A DNA stretch of 64,000 nucleotides from CAZGSD01 sp964528305. GTDB taxonomy: Bacteria > Patescibacteriota > Gracilibacteria > UBA1369. Under the pieces are notes generated by a model, which did not search any database, was not told where the DNA came from, and saw nothing but the letters and a program-made list of their open reading frames with translations. Below are positions 1-9,020 of the stretch, one piece after another; the stretch's first letter is position 1; every line of letters starts with the position of its first letter. Where the stretch lies: assembly GCA_964528305.1 (NCBI GenBank), contig CAZGSD010000001.1:160736-224735 (forward strand), read 5' to 3'. A program made the translations under genes and the position numbers.

Positions 1-1
1 C

Positions 2-1270
2 ATAGAGATCAGCAATGCCAATTTGGCCCAGGTGCCGCCTGATTATACCCGCAAGCAAACTCTGGCTAATGCTGAGCGCTTCACCACTCCGGAATTAAAA
101 GAATATGAAGAAAAAATACTGACGGCCGAGGAAAAAATTACCACTTTGGAGGCGCGGCTGTTTGAGGAATTAAGGCAAAAAGTTTTGCAGAAAACCAGCG
201 AATTGAAAACCAGCGCGGCCGCCAGCGCTTATTTGGATGTGATGAGCGGACTGGCTTTGACCAGCTGGGAAAATCGCTATGTGCGACCACAATTCACCCC
301 AAATTATGATCTAAAAATCGTGGGCGGCCGCCATCCGGTAATTGAAAAATTGAATCCACAGGATAAATTTATTCCCAATGACACGATGCTGACAGATGAT
401 CAGCGGATGATACTGATTACCGGGCCGAATATGGGAGGCAAATCGACTTTTCTCCGACAAACCGCCTTGATCGTATTGATGGCCCATCTGGGTATGTATG
501 TGCCGGCGGATAGTGCTGAAATCCCTCTGGTTGATAGAATTTTTACACGGGTGGGAGCGTCGGACAATCTGGTCAAGGGACAAAGCACTTTTTGGTTGGA
601 AATGGAGGAAACTGCGACGATTTTAGGCAATGCTACTGAAAAAAGTTTGATTGTGCTGGATGAAATTGGGCGAGGCACCTCCACTTTTGATGGGGTGAGT
701 ATTGCCTGGGGTATCATGGAGTTTTTGCATGAAAAAGTTCAGGCTAAAACTCTGTTTGCCAGCCATTATCATGAATTGATTAAATTGGCGGATACTTTGC
801 CACGGGCGGCTAATTTCAGTGTGAAGGTTGAGGAACATGGGCAGGATGGTGTGACTTTTTTATACACCATCACGCCTGGTGGCATTAATCGCAGTTATGG
901 TATACAGGTGGCCAAACTGGCCGGCCTGCCGGAGGCTGTGATTACCCGGGCCAGGGAGATTTTACAGGATTTGGAAAAAGAGCAGATTGGCACGGGGCAG
1001 CAAAGTTTCGAGTTTGGGGTGGAGGGCGGTGTGGGCCAAAAGTCTGCGCGCGCAGACTTGGAAACTCGAGAGAGCTCTGCGGATGAAAAAGGCCTTTCTG
1101 ATCAGTTAAAAGATGGCCTAAAGTCTGTGCACACAGACTTTGGTGACCGAGAAATGCCTGTGCGCAGCCATCGCAGTCTGGAGGAATTGAAAAAACTGGA
1201 TTTGAATACCTTGACGCCGCTGGAGGCTTTGAATAAATTGCATCACTTAAAAACTCTCAGTAATGAATAA
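2..1270 (+). CDS. mutS: DNA mismatch repair protein MutS (C-terminal part, 5' end outside window)
   Basis: MutS recognises base mismatches and small loops, then uses ATP to recruit MutL. The frame is open to the window edge: codons from position 2 read IEISNANL before the family block VPPDYTRKQTLANAERF, so the N-terminal mismatch-binding domains lie upstream. Visible here are the end of the core/clamp domain, Walker A GPNMGGKST (about 422-448), Walker B LIVLDEIGRG followed by TSTFDG (about 646-690), the FASHYHEL block, and a final helix ending ALNKLHHLK as in full-length MutS. The linker before that helix (about 1010-1150) is unusual and carries two inverted repeats in frame. The gene overlaps mutL by 8 bases, so the two are probably cotranslated. 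Confidence 0.96.
   Translation: MEISNANLAQVPPDYTRKQTLANAERFTTPELKEYEEKILTAEEKITTLEARLFEELRQKVLQKTSELKTSAAASAYLDVMSGLALTSWENRYVRPQFTPNYDLKIVGGRHPVIEKLNPQDKFIPNDTMLTDDQRMILITGPNMGGKSTFLRQTALIVLMAHLGMYVPADSAEIPLVDRIFTRVGASDNLVKGQSTFWLEMEETATILGNATEKSLIVLDEIGRGTSTFDGVSIAWGIMEFLHEKVQAKTLFASHYHELIKLADTLPRAANFSVKVEEHGQDGVTFLYTITPGGINRSYGIQVAKLAGLPEAVITRAREILQDLEKEQIGTGQQSFEFGVEGGVGQKSARADLETRESSADEKGLSDQLKDGLKSVHTDFGDREMPVRSHRSLEELKKLDLNTLTPLEALNKLHHLKTLSNE
1040..1141. repeat. Pair of related palindromes inside the mutS linker
   Basis: AAGTCTGCGCGCGCAGACTT at 1040-1059 is a perfect 20-bp palindrome. At 1120-1141 a second inverted repeat has 10-bp arms AAAGTCTGTG and CACAGACTTT around CA. The arms match except for a C-G to T-A swap made on both sides. 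Both are in frame and encode similar peptides (KSARADL and KSVHTDF) in the low-conservation linker of MutS. I infer small palindromic insertions tolerated in a disordered linker. Confidence 0.7.
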
Positions 1271-3254
1271 AATAGCCCTGCTGCCAGAACAGCTGATCAA
1301 TCAAATCGCCGCCGGTGAAGTGGTAGAGCGACCGGCTTCCATAGTCAAAGAAATGCTGGAGAATTCCGTGGATGCGGGCGCGCGCAAAATCGTGGTGGAA
1401 ATCGGGAATGGCGGTGTTTCCAGAATCAAAATTACTGATGATGGTTGTGGTATGTCAGAAGAAGATTCGCTGCTGGCCTTGCAGCGGCATGCCACTTCCA
1501 AGATTCGTTCGCTGGAGGATTTACTGGCTGTGCAGAGCATGGGATTTCGGGGTGAAGCCCTGGCCAGTATCGCTTCGGTATCTAAATTGACTTTGCGTAC
1601 GCGCCCACGCGCATCTGAGACTGTGGCCGATTCATCCGGCACGGAAGTCTATGCCGAAGGTGGAAAAATTCTGCGGGTGCAACCGGCGGGCCTTTCTGCT
1701 GGTACGGAAATTGATGTAGTGGATTTGTTTTACAATACTCCGGCGCGTTTTAAATTTTTAAAATCCATTAGTACTGAATATCAGAATATCCTGGACACAG
1801 TGTTGAACGCGGCTCTCAGTTGGCCGGAAATTGCTTTTAAACTGATTAGTGTGGATGAGCAAGGGGAGATGAAAATACCGCTGGATTTGCCGGCGACGGA
1901 TGATTGGCTGGTGCGACTGCGGGGAGCGCTGGGCAAAGGCATCAGTGATGATTTGATACCAGTTTATTATGGTGGAGTGAATTTGAAAATCAGTGGATTT
2001 ATAGGTAAGCCAGCCTTGTCACGGGCCAATCGCAGCATGCAGTATTTTTTTGTGAATAATCGTCCGATCAGCTCGCATGTTTTGTCCTATGCCGTGAAGC
2101 AGGCTTATCATTCATTGCTGCCAAAAGAGCGCCATCCAGTGTTTGTGATTAAATTTGATCTGGATCCGTCACTGGTCGATGTCAATTGCCACCCCCGCAA
2201 GACTGAGGTGAAATTTCGCGATGAGAGAGAGGTCTATCGGGTGCTAAGTATGGCCTGTGGGAAGGCTTTGGAGGAAGCAGTATTGGCGCCGAAATTTGAG
2301 CAGCATAATTTGAATTATTATCAGGAGCGGCGGCCGGGGGCGGTAGGGCCGGTGGGAGTGCGGCCGGAAGTGCGGGAGTTGAACCCCGTGATAGCCGCGA
2401 ATTTACCTGCTATGGCGGAAGTAAATGCTGATGTCAGTTATCAGAATGAACAGGTGGTGACATTTCCACATCCGCCAGAATTTAAAACAGTGGAGGGAGC
2501 TCTTAGTGGAAGCCAATTGGGAGGCGTGAATCAGATGAATAGCCAGGCAGAGCAATTATCCTGGCAGGGACAGGACAGGACAGATGTAGACAGCCCAGAG
2601 GATCAGATCAATCAGCCAACACTGACTGTCCTAGGACAGCTTAATAATAGTTTTATATTATGCCAGCGGGGAAACGATTTGGCTATTGTCGATCAACACG
2701 CGGCGCATGAACGCATTCGTTACAATAGTCTGATGGCGGATGGCGCGGATTTGGAACGCGTGATTCAGCCACTGTTAATGCCCATCAATATTGAGCTCTC
2801 CCCTGCTGATATTGCCGTGCTCGATGCTAACAAAACTGTGCTGGATGAGGTGGGTTTGAAATTGGAACATTTTGGTGGGAATACTTTTGCCATTAGTGAG
2901 GTGCCCGGGTTTTTGGTGAAAAGCGACGTGGAAAAACTGCTGCTGGGACTCGTGGATGATTTGCGCAATAGTGAAGGTAGTTTGCAGGGTCATAAAGGCG
3001 ATTTATTTGCCCGTAAAGAAAAAATTCTTACCTATATGGCCTGCAGGTCGGCGGTGAAATTTGGCGACCCTTTGAGCCGCGAAGAAATGGTGGCGCTGGT
3101 GGAACAATTGGAAAAAACCACTTTTGGCAATGCCACCTGCCCGCATGGCCGGCCAATTATGGTAGTGCTGGAAAATGGAGAATTGTGGAGCCGGTTTGGG
3201 CGGCGTTATACTGGGTTTTTTGAAAAGGAGAGGTTTGGCGGGGTGAATTGTTGA
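1263..3254 (+). CDS. mutL: DNA mismatch repair protein MutL
   Basis: MutL couples MutS to strand removal. This 663-aa protein is of usual length. The N-terminal GHKL ATPase shows the metal/ATP motifs ENSVDAGA, DDGCGM and GFRGEALASI, followed by the transducer domain. After a variable linker (about residues 350-450) the C-terminal dimerisation domain begins at LTVLGQLNNSF. It contains DQHAAHERIRYN, ACRSAVKFGD and CPHGRP. These correspond to the latent-endonuclease motifs, but the last Glu of DQHA(X)2E(X)4E is Asn here. The ATG start overlaps the end of mutS by 8 bases. The gene ends in TGA. Confidence 0.97.
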   Translation: MNKIALLPEQLINQIAAGEVVERPASIVKEMLENSVDAGARKIVVEIGNGGVSRIKITDDGCGMSEEDSLLALQRHATSKIRSLEDLLAVQSMGFRGEALASIASVSKLTLRTRPRASETVADSSGTEVYAEGGKILRVQPAGLSAGTEIDVVDLFYNTPARFKFLKSISTEYQNILDTVLNAALSWPEIAFKLISVDEQGEMKIPLDLPATDDWLVRLRGALGKGISDDLIPVYYGGVNLKISGFIGKPALSRANRSMQYFFVNNRPISSHVLSYAVKQAYHSLLPKERHPVFVIKFDLDPSLVDVNCHPRKTEVKFRDEREVYRVLSMACGKALEEAVLAPKFEQHNLNYYQERRPGAVGPVGVRPEVRELNPVIAANLPAMAEVNADVSYQNEQVVTFPHPPEFKTVEGALSGSQLGGVNQMNSQAEQLSWQGQDRTDVDSPEDQINQPTLTVLGQLNNSFILCQRGNDLAIVDQHAAHERIRYNSLMADGADLERVIQPLLMPINIELSPADIAVLDANKTVLDEVGLKLEHFGGNTFAISEVPGFLVKSDVEKLLLGLVDDLRNSEGSLQGHKGDLFARKEKILTYMACRSAVKFGDPLSREEMVALVEQLEKTTFGNATCPHGRPIMVVLENGELWSRFGRRYTGFFEKERFGGVNC

Positions 3255-3283
3255 GATTTGTTACTAATCTTTTAAAGATTAAA

Positions 3284-3763
3284 ATGATGACGTCAATTTA
3301 TCAAAATATTGTTGATCTTCTGCAGAAACATCAGATTTCTTACCGAGAATTTGATCATGAGCCTATTTTGAATTATGAGGATGCGGAGCGTGAGAAAAAG
3401 CGCTTTGCCTGGACTGGAGTGGAAAGCAAGAATGTTTTTTTGAGTGGCTCGGATGGTAAATATTATCTTTATGTTACGGTGCAGGGCCAGAAAGTTGATT
3501 TCAAGAAATTGAAAGATTGGCTGGGGGTCAAGCTTTCCATAGCTTCCGCCGATGAAGTGATTAATGTAATTCACTGTGTACCTGGTTGTGTGGCTCCTTT
3601 TGGCTTTGATCAATCGATTATAGTATTAATTGATCCGCTAATTTTTCAGCATGATGACTATTTATTTTCACCTGGTGTCACCACCAAAACTATTCAGGCG
3701 AATGTTCAGGATTTGAAGAAAATATGGGTGGATTTGCCGAATGAAGTGAAGGAGGTGAAATAA
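3284..3763 (+). CDS. YbaK/ProX-type aminoacyl-tRNA deacylase domain protein
   Basis: This family hydrolyses mischarged tRNAs such as Ala- or Cys-tRNA(Pro). The protein has the expected length (about 160 aa) and order: HQISYREFDHEP near the N-terminus, then ESKNVFLSGSDGKYYL, KKLKDWLGVKLSIASADE and the loop CVPGCVAPFGF. That last block matches the GSVSPFG-type loop of prolyl-tRNA editing proteins. The frame is open back to a TTG at 3248 overlapping mutL, but two ATGs at 3284 and 3287 precede the first conserved residues, so I place the start at 3284. The substrate is not predictable from sequence. It follows mutL closely and ends at a terminator. Confidence 0.85.
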   Translation: MMTSIYQNIVDLLQKHQISYREFDHEPILNYEDAEREKKRFAWTGVESKNVFLSGSDGKYYLYVTVQGQKVDFKKLKDWLGVKLSIASADEVINVIHCVPGCVAPFGFDQSIIVLIDPLIFQHDDYLFSPGVTTKTIQANVQDLKKIWVDLPNEVKEVK

Positions 3764-3797
3764 AAAAGAGCCGGATACGATGTAAGCGGCTCTTTTT
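3763..3797. terminator. Bidirectional rho-independent terminator
   Basis: An 11-bp perfect stem (AAAAAGAGCCG at 3763-3773, CGGCTCTTTTT at 3787-3797) encloses a 13-base loop. There is a T run on the plus strand and an A run at the 5' side, so it can end both the mutS-mutL-ybaK transcript and the converging gene at 3816-4748. Confidence 0.85.
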
Positions 3798-3815
3798 AAA
3801 ATGGGATGTATTAAA

Positions 3816-4748
3816 TTAATATGACAGCAAAAGAGCATCGACTGGGACATTGGTGGTAGCCGTACCAGCATCCATGGACTGGAGAGTGACTAATAAATGA
3901 TCATCCACACCCGCCTGTTCATTGAGCAGCGTGGCTGTGTCTGTAAAGACATGAATTGGATTAGTGGTATTTTTATCCAATTGCCATGGCCGGTGGAGGG
4001 TATAAAGAATTTCGGCATGCCCGGCATCTATATTAACTATGGAGCTAGTTCCACGCATTGGATTACCAAAGTTATCCATTAATTCCACGTTCACTCCGCT
4101 ACCAGGATCTATAGATCCTGTATCACTAACAAAATTAAAGCTGATTTGTCTGATGGAAGCGTAGCCATTGTCTGTGCTTATATTAAATCCTGCAACACGG
4201 TCCTTTGCTGATACAGGACGTGCTCCACTTGGAGAGGTAGAACTGACGTTGATTAAGACTTGGTGGGGAGAACAATTTATCCAATCAGGATGTAGTGATC
4301 CGATGGTATAATGCTCACCGTCCGCCTCCCACCAATGGGTACCAGATTCTCTCAAATAGGATCCTTCTGGGTATTTGGAGCAAAATGTCGCACCAAGTGT
4401 AGTGAGAATTTCTTCTGTACAGCTGTCGTCCACTTCTTTTGTTGAATAGAAATTGGTACCTGTGGAAATTTTTTCATAACCAAGCCCGGAATCTGGATCA
4501 GCATATAGTGGGAAAGTGGGGCTGGTAGCATGTAAATCCCTGACAATACAGACACCTTTATACGGTGTGTAGGGATTTCTAGAATCAAGCACTTGTTTTA
4601 AAATAGGGGCTTTCTGTATTTGCAGCCAATCTCGTAATGACCCTTTGAATAAATCACCATTGGCGTTGGAGATGAGAACTCCGCCGACGGCGATGGCCAG
4701 GACCAGACCGATAATGATATAGAACGTTTTTTTGTTTGCTGATTTCAT
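3816..4748 (-). CDS. Membrane-anchored extracellular protein of unknown function
   Basis: I do not recognise a named family. The 310-aa product starts with a Lys-rich tip and one hydrophobic segment (about residues 9-27, FYIIIGLVLAIAVGGVLI), so it is probably an N-anchored or secreted protein. The middle has several Cys (CIVRDL, DDSCTEE, FCSKY, WINCSP) that could form disulphides outside the cell. The C-terminal half, from VSSTSPSGARPVSAKD, is beta-rich and resembles a module in the S-layer protein at 58192-62396 (ASSPSGSRSVASSDNAF). The gene converges on the mutL-ybaK transcript across a shared terminator. Confidence 0.8.
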   Translation of the reverse strand: MKSANKKTFYIIIGLVLAIAVGGVLISNANGDLFKGSLRDWLQIQKAPILKQVLDSRNPYTPYKGVCIVRDLHATSPTFPLYADPDSGLGYEKISTGTNFYSTKEVDDSCTEEILTTLGATFCSKYPEGSYLRESGTHWWEADGEHYTIGSLHPDWINCSPHQVLINVSSTSPSGARPVSAKDRVAGFNISTDNGYASIRQISFNFVSDTGSIDPGSGVNVELMDNFGNPMRGTSSIVNIDAGHAEILYTLHRPWQLDKNTTNPIHVFTDTATLLNEQAGVDDHLLVTLQSMDAGTATTNVPVDALLLSY

Positions 4749-4827
4749 GTGTTTTTTATTTTTGATAATTATTTCTTTAATTATACCACCCCCCCCGTGA
4801 GCGTCAAGATGGATATCCTACTCTGCT

Positions 4828-7113
4828 TCACCTCGCCACCACCGCGCGCAGTTGATAGATGTCGTGCAGATTGACCACTTCTTCGCTGCGCGCGGTGGTG
4901 GCTTCGTCCTGGCGGCTGGTGGCGAGCAGCGTGAGTGCCGGCGACAGTTGGAGAGTTTTTTTGAGTTGCGTGGGGACCAGGGTTAGCTGATTTTGTGCGG
5001 TGAAGCGATATAGTGTCGCCGGCGATAGGTCGAGACGGAAAGGCAGGCGATAGCGCAAAGTGATTTGATTTTCCGTGCCGGCCGCTACCGTCATGGGGAA
5101 TAGCAAAGTGGTTTTTTTAAGTTCGCTATCATGCCGCACGAGGATATCCTGGCGGGCTACGCCTTGGCTGGTTTCCAGCTCGGCTCCCAGGGGCAGGTAG
5201 ACTTTTAGATAAACTTTATTGTCCCCTCGTCCCAAAATTTGCTGCCAGCCCTCTGCCATTTCGCCAAAACCAAAACGTTTCAAAACCGAATTATACCGAT
5301 GTAATTCATTTTCCGTCCAATTGTGACGCCGCTCGATAGTGAGCTCGTCATAGACTGTCCCGTCCGGCTCGATAAAGGTGTTATGGGTCAGATTTTGAGT
5401 GATATACAAATCACTTTTATTACCTCCGATAGATGTAGCCACCACCTGCAAAAAATCCTCCTGCGGCTCCAGCGCCGATTGATGGGGCGTCAGATGATAG
5501 CGTTCAAAAAAGGCCTGAACCACTTCATCACGGGAATAAAAAATAATTTTTTGCTTACGAATAAGCCCAATGGCTGTCTGCAAAATAGCGGCCGGATTGT
5601 TGCTCTGCAGAATTTTATCTCGGAAAGCCTCAATAGTTTTGCCCAGGATAACTTTCGGATGATCCTCACCAAAATATTTAGATTCAATCAAATACCCCAA
5701 AATCATTTGGAAGTTATTGCTGTCCAGATCGGCATGCAGCGGTGGCACGCGCAGTGGCCCCAGATCAGCTAGTATCTCCCCAATGGCGCTTTGATTAATG
5801 GCTATGACAGTATCGACTGATGGCCCTTTGGACTTTTGCAGAAACCAGGCCGCTTTTTCAGCAGAAATGGCGAAGTCGGGAGAATAATTACTATCGCGCA
5901 ACCGCCAATTATCCGTGATACGGGCTATTTCTTCGGGGGCGGCGATGTCTTCATTCAACTGACCATCGTATTGATAAACATCATGAAAATCGGCGCGGCT
6001 GACCAGCCCGTCATTGATATCTACTATGAGCAGGGACCCGATAAAACCGCCGGTGGGACGGGCTTCCGTGTCATTTTGCAGCAGTAGCAGGTAGCGATGT
6101 GGATAGCGGTCGCCCAAAAGTTCTAGAATAGCGGGGAAATGTTCAGAAAGATCACTTAAGAAGTTGTCGATTTTATCGAGACGCTCTTTCAGTCCACCCA
6201 GCCCTTCACGATACTGTTCCGGAAGCATGGTGATATTGACATCGGCCAATAAATTTTTGGCGGCAGCGATTTTGCCTGAAGCCTGACTGATATTGGCTAA
6301 ATCCTGGCGTAGCTGATCGGTGAGCGAGGGGGTACGATTGGCTGGATCGACTTCGGGAGCCTCAGGCTGTTGTGAAACGCCCGCTGGTGGTGGATTATTG
6401 CCTATATGTACAGCTTGATTGGCCTGTAAAAATAGTGTTGGCCATTCCTGTAGACGTCCGGCTGAGGCAGTAAAAAGTTGACCGGCTTCAGCTATGTATT
6501 GACCGGCAGACAGCATGTTTTCGAGAGAACGCACATCCGCCTGTTGACTAAAAATATTGGAAGTGCGCAGAAAGGAGATTTTTTCCAGAGCCTGATTGAA
6601 ATTATTTTCGGCTTCACCAAAAGCTGTCTGGGCTTGGTTGGGACTTTGCTGCGTGACCTGCTGAACACCGGCCAAAATACCATCCACCCCGCTGGAAGCA
6701 CTGGAAATCAGTGTGGACTGTACTCGCAGTGAGCTGCTGAAAATCTGGCCTAGATTAATCACAAATACTACCAGCAAGCCGGCCGCTACCAATTGGGATA
6801 AATGCCAGACGTGGGAGAGGCGCGGCCTCGCGGCGCCACTGGGGGTGGGCAGTTCCGGTCGATTGATCAGATGAAAGGCTGGGGCTGGTTGGGACGCTGC
6901 GATGCTGTCCAGGCGCCGCGTGGCCGCGCGAGCCCGATGCTGCCGAGGCCCTTCAGCCTGGCCGACCTGAAAAGCCTTCAAATCCAAGATGTGATTAGAT
7001 GTATTGGGAGTATCAGCGCGCGCGGCAGCGGCACCAGTAGATGGAGTGTTTTTGAGATCAAGTTGCTCTATTTGTTTTACTTTGCTCAAGTCATTGAGCT
7101 TGTAAAGCGCCAT
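4828..7113 (-). CDS. DUF4012 domain-containing membrane protein
   Basis: Residues 1-100 are hydrophilic and low-complexity and should be cytoplasmic. A single transmembrane helix follows at about 106-124 (LVAAGLLVVFVINLGQIF). The large outer part carries the DUF4012 hallmark YLLLLQNDTEARPTGGFIGS and the following DVYQYDGQL block at about 335-395. The function of DUF4012 is not established; it is common in CPR and some Gram-positive bacteria, often near envelope and polysaccharide genes. The stop of the upstream DUF3352 gene is only 20 bases from this start, so the two are probably one operon. The gene is preceded by an unusually Ala/Arg-rich N-terminal region with higher GC than the flanks. 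Confidence 0.88.
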   Translation of the reverse strand: MALYKLNDLSKVKQIEQLDLKNTPSTGAAAARADTPNTSNHILDLKAFQVGQAEGPRQHRARAATRRLDSIAASQPAPAFHLINRPELPTPSGAARPRLSHVWHLSQLVAAGLLVVFVINLGQIFSSSLRVQSTLISSASSGVDGILAGVQQVTQQSPNQAQTAFGEAENNFNQALEKISFLRTSNIFSQQADVRSLENMLSAGQYIAEAGQLFTASAGRLQEWPTLFLQANQAVHIGNNPPPAGVSQQPEAPEVDPANRTPSLTDQLRQDLANISQASGKIAAAKNLLADVNITMLPEQYREGLGGLKERLDKIDNFLSDLSEHFPAILELLGDRYPHRYLLLLQNDTEARPTGGFIGSLLIVDINDGLVSRADFHDVYQYDGQLNEDIAAPEEIARITDNWRLRDSNYSPDFAISAEKAAWFLQKSKGPSVDTVIAINQSAIGEILADLGPLRVPPLHADLDSNNFQMILGYLIESKYFGEDHPKVILGKTIEAFRDKILQSNNPAAILQTAIGLIRKQKIIFYSRDEVVQAFFERYHLTPHQSALEPQEDFLQVVATSIGGNKSDLYITQNLTHNTFIEPDGTVYDELTIERRHNWTENELHRYNSVLKRFGFGEMAEGWQQILGRGDNKVYLKVYLPLGAELETSQGVARQDILVRHDSELKKTTLLFPMTVAAGTENQITLRYRLPFRLDLSPATLYRFTAQNQLTLVPTQLKKTLQLSPALTLLATSRQDEATTARSEEVVNLHDIYQLRAVVAR

Positions 7114-7133
7114 AGGATGATTTTTGGTGTTTT

Positions 7134-8798
7134 TTAAAATTTAAGCTGATAAACGCCGAGCACGCCAATTTCAGTAAATTTTTTGGCCATGGAAACGGAC
7201 TTTAGTGGATGCAGATCAGAGTTGAGAGGTGATAAATCGCTGATATTCATCTGATAGACTTCCAGCGGTTTATCCAAACCATAGTTAGAGACAGATTTGC
7301 TACTGGGTTTAAGGGAAATCATATCTTCTAAAAGCGGACTGGAGGTTGTGATAAGCAGATAATGCTCAGCGCTATTTACCAGCGCATAGATATTGAAGCT
7401 TGGAGAAATATTTAATTGTTCAACAGGATGGCCAGCGATATTGATAGTACTGAAGGTTGCGGCTGTTAATTCAGGAGAAAGTTCCTCTCCCACGGTGCCA
7501 TCTGGCAAAGTAAAAGATCGTGCCTGGCCATACAGTATACCAGCTAATTGTGAGCCGATGGCGCGAAGGAAAGGCTGTAAAGTCAGTAAATTGTCAGCTG
7601 GACTATCACTCTGGATAATCATTCCAAACTCAAATTCATTATCCACTGCCCGCCCAAAGATTAAAACCTCTTGGCTCAATATGGAAAAGAACTTATCTAA
7701 ATCCACCGGTTCTCCACCTGGAATGGTTAAAAAATCCTGTAAAGCCTGTCGAACCCCTGCTCGCATAACCTTATCCAAAGCCGATTGTCCGCTCATGGCT
7801 GCCTGCAGTTTATTAGTCTGATCTGGTATATTAACTCCTCCCCAATAAAATCCCGTACCGGCCGGCAACAGGGATTCCAAGTATCCATGATAAAAATAAT
7901 CCACGTTGAATAGATTGGGTGGCGATAATTTATCTCGATTAAATAAAGCTAAATGCTTAAACTCCAACTGCTTTGCTCCTCCAACAGTATCCGTCAACTG
8001 AATAGAAACTGCTTCAGAATTGAATAGTCGAAGCATTGGCAAGAGGAGCTGAAAAAACGCTTTATCGCCGGTTGCCAAAGCGCTACTGCGGCTGAGCATA
8101 TTGATGATCTGACTGCGATTCAGATAGAGCCAGCCGATATTTTGATCGGGCAAAGCGGAGGCCAGCTTCAGATAATTTGGCGATTTGCGCAATGATTGAT
8201 GCTGACCAGAGAGTGTGCCAGCAATTAATTTTAAATTGTCGCGATTTTCAGTCAGAATTAACCAGTCACCGCTGAGCATGAGATGATAGACTAGCCCGCT
8301 GCGAAAAGACAGCAATTTCTGGCCCTGATAAGTTTCTTCCAGCAAACTATCATTGCCTGGATCCAGCACCAGCTCATTGATCCAGTCTAAAACTTTTCCA
8401 TGATCTTTCTGTTGCAAGAAAATAAGCAATTCAGGCCGTTGCCCATAACTGTCGGACAGTACAGCCAATCCCCCACGCCCGCTCCACCATTGATGAAAAA
8501 GATCGCTATGCGGTATATATTGCTGCAGCTGCTGAAAATGATTATTCAGTGTTTGATTCTGCCCAAGCCACTCGGATAATTGTGCCGTTTCGCGATGGGA
8601 TGGATCCAGGTTAAACTCAACAAATCCCAGCGTACGCTGCTCTGGAAGAAAACTAGCCAAGCGACCACTGTTGGTGATTTTTTGCCAATAGAGCAGTGTA
8701 AAAATAGCGCTCACCCCCAGTACAGCCAGCAAAATCAATACCCCGTAAAAGCGCTTAGTGATGAGATTTTTTAGATTAATTAAAGTTTTTTTCGACAT
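7134..8798 (-). CDS. DUF3352-like membrane-anchored protein
   Basis: The 554-aa protein has one N-terminal transmembrane segment (about residues 18-38, YGVLILLAVLGVSAIFTLLYW). A long extracytoplasmic domain starts LPEQRTLGFVEFNLD, with repeats of the type GGLAVLSD, LIFLQQKD, SGDWLILTENRDNL and IGWLYLNRSQI. This arrangement matches DUF3352 proteins, whose role is unknown. The assignment rests on pattern recall and is moderate. It is the first gene of a two-gene unit with the DUF4012 gene 20 bases downstream, which suggests joint work at the cell surface. Confidence 0.78.
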   Translation of the reverse strand: MSKKTLINLKNLITKRFYGVLILLAVLGVSAIFTLLYWQKITNSGRLASFLPEQRTLGFVEFNLDPSHRETAQLSEWLGQNQTLNNHFQQLQQYIPHSDLFHQWWSGRGGLAVLSDSYGQRPELLIFLQQKDHGKVLDWINELVLDPGNDSLLEETYQGQKLLSFRSGLVYHLMLSGDWLILTENRDNLKLIAGTLSGQHQSLRKSPNYLKLASALPDQNIGWLYLNRSQIINMLSRSSALATGDKAFFQLLLPMLRLFNSEAVSIQLTDTVGGAKQLEFKHLALFNRDKLSPPNLFNVDYFYHGYLESLLPAGTGFYWGGVNIPDQTNKLQAAMSGQSALDKVMRAGVRQALQDFLTIPGGEPVDLDKFFSILSQEVLIFGRAVDNEFEFGMIIQSDSPADNLLTLQPFLRAIGSQLAGILYGQARSFTLPDGTVGEELSPELTAATFSTINIAGHPVEQLNISPSFNIYALVNSAEHYLLITTSSPLLEDMISLKPSSKSVSNYGLDKPLEVYQMNISDLSPLNSDLHPLKSVSMAKKFTEIGVLGVYQLKF

Positions 8799-9020
8799 GA
8801 ATAAAAATAACAGGAAAGGCAGTGGAAATTATGGCAGATTTGAGTGGGGAATCCAAGGGGGAAAAGCTGGGAAAAACACAAAAGCCACTAGCGCCTTGTC
8901 GACAGCACGAGACACCAACTAGGTATTCGTGATAACTTTTAAAACTACCAACAAAATAATTCCAATCAAATGCTCTAAAAGTATCCTTATAGAGCCTTTG
9001 AAGATTGACAGAACTAGATA

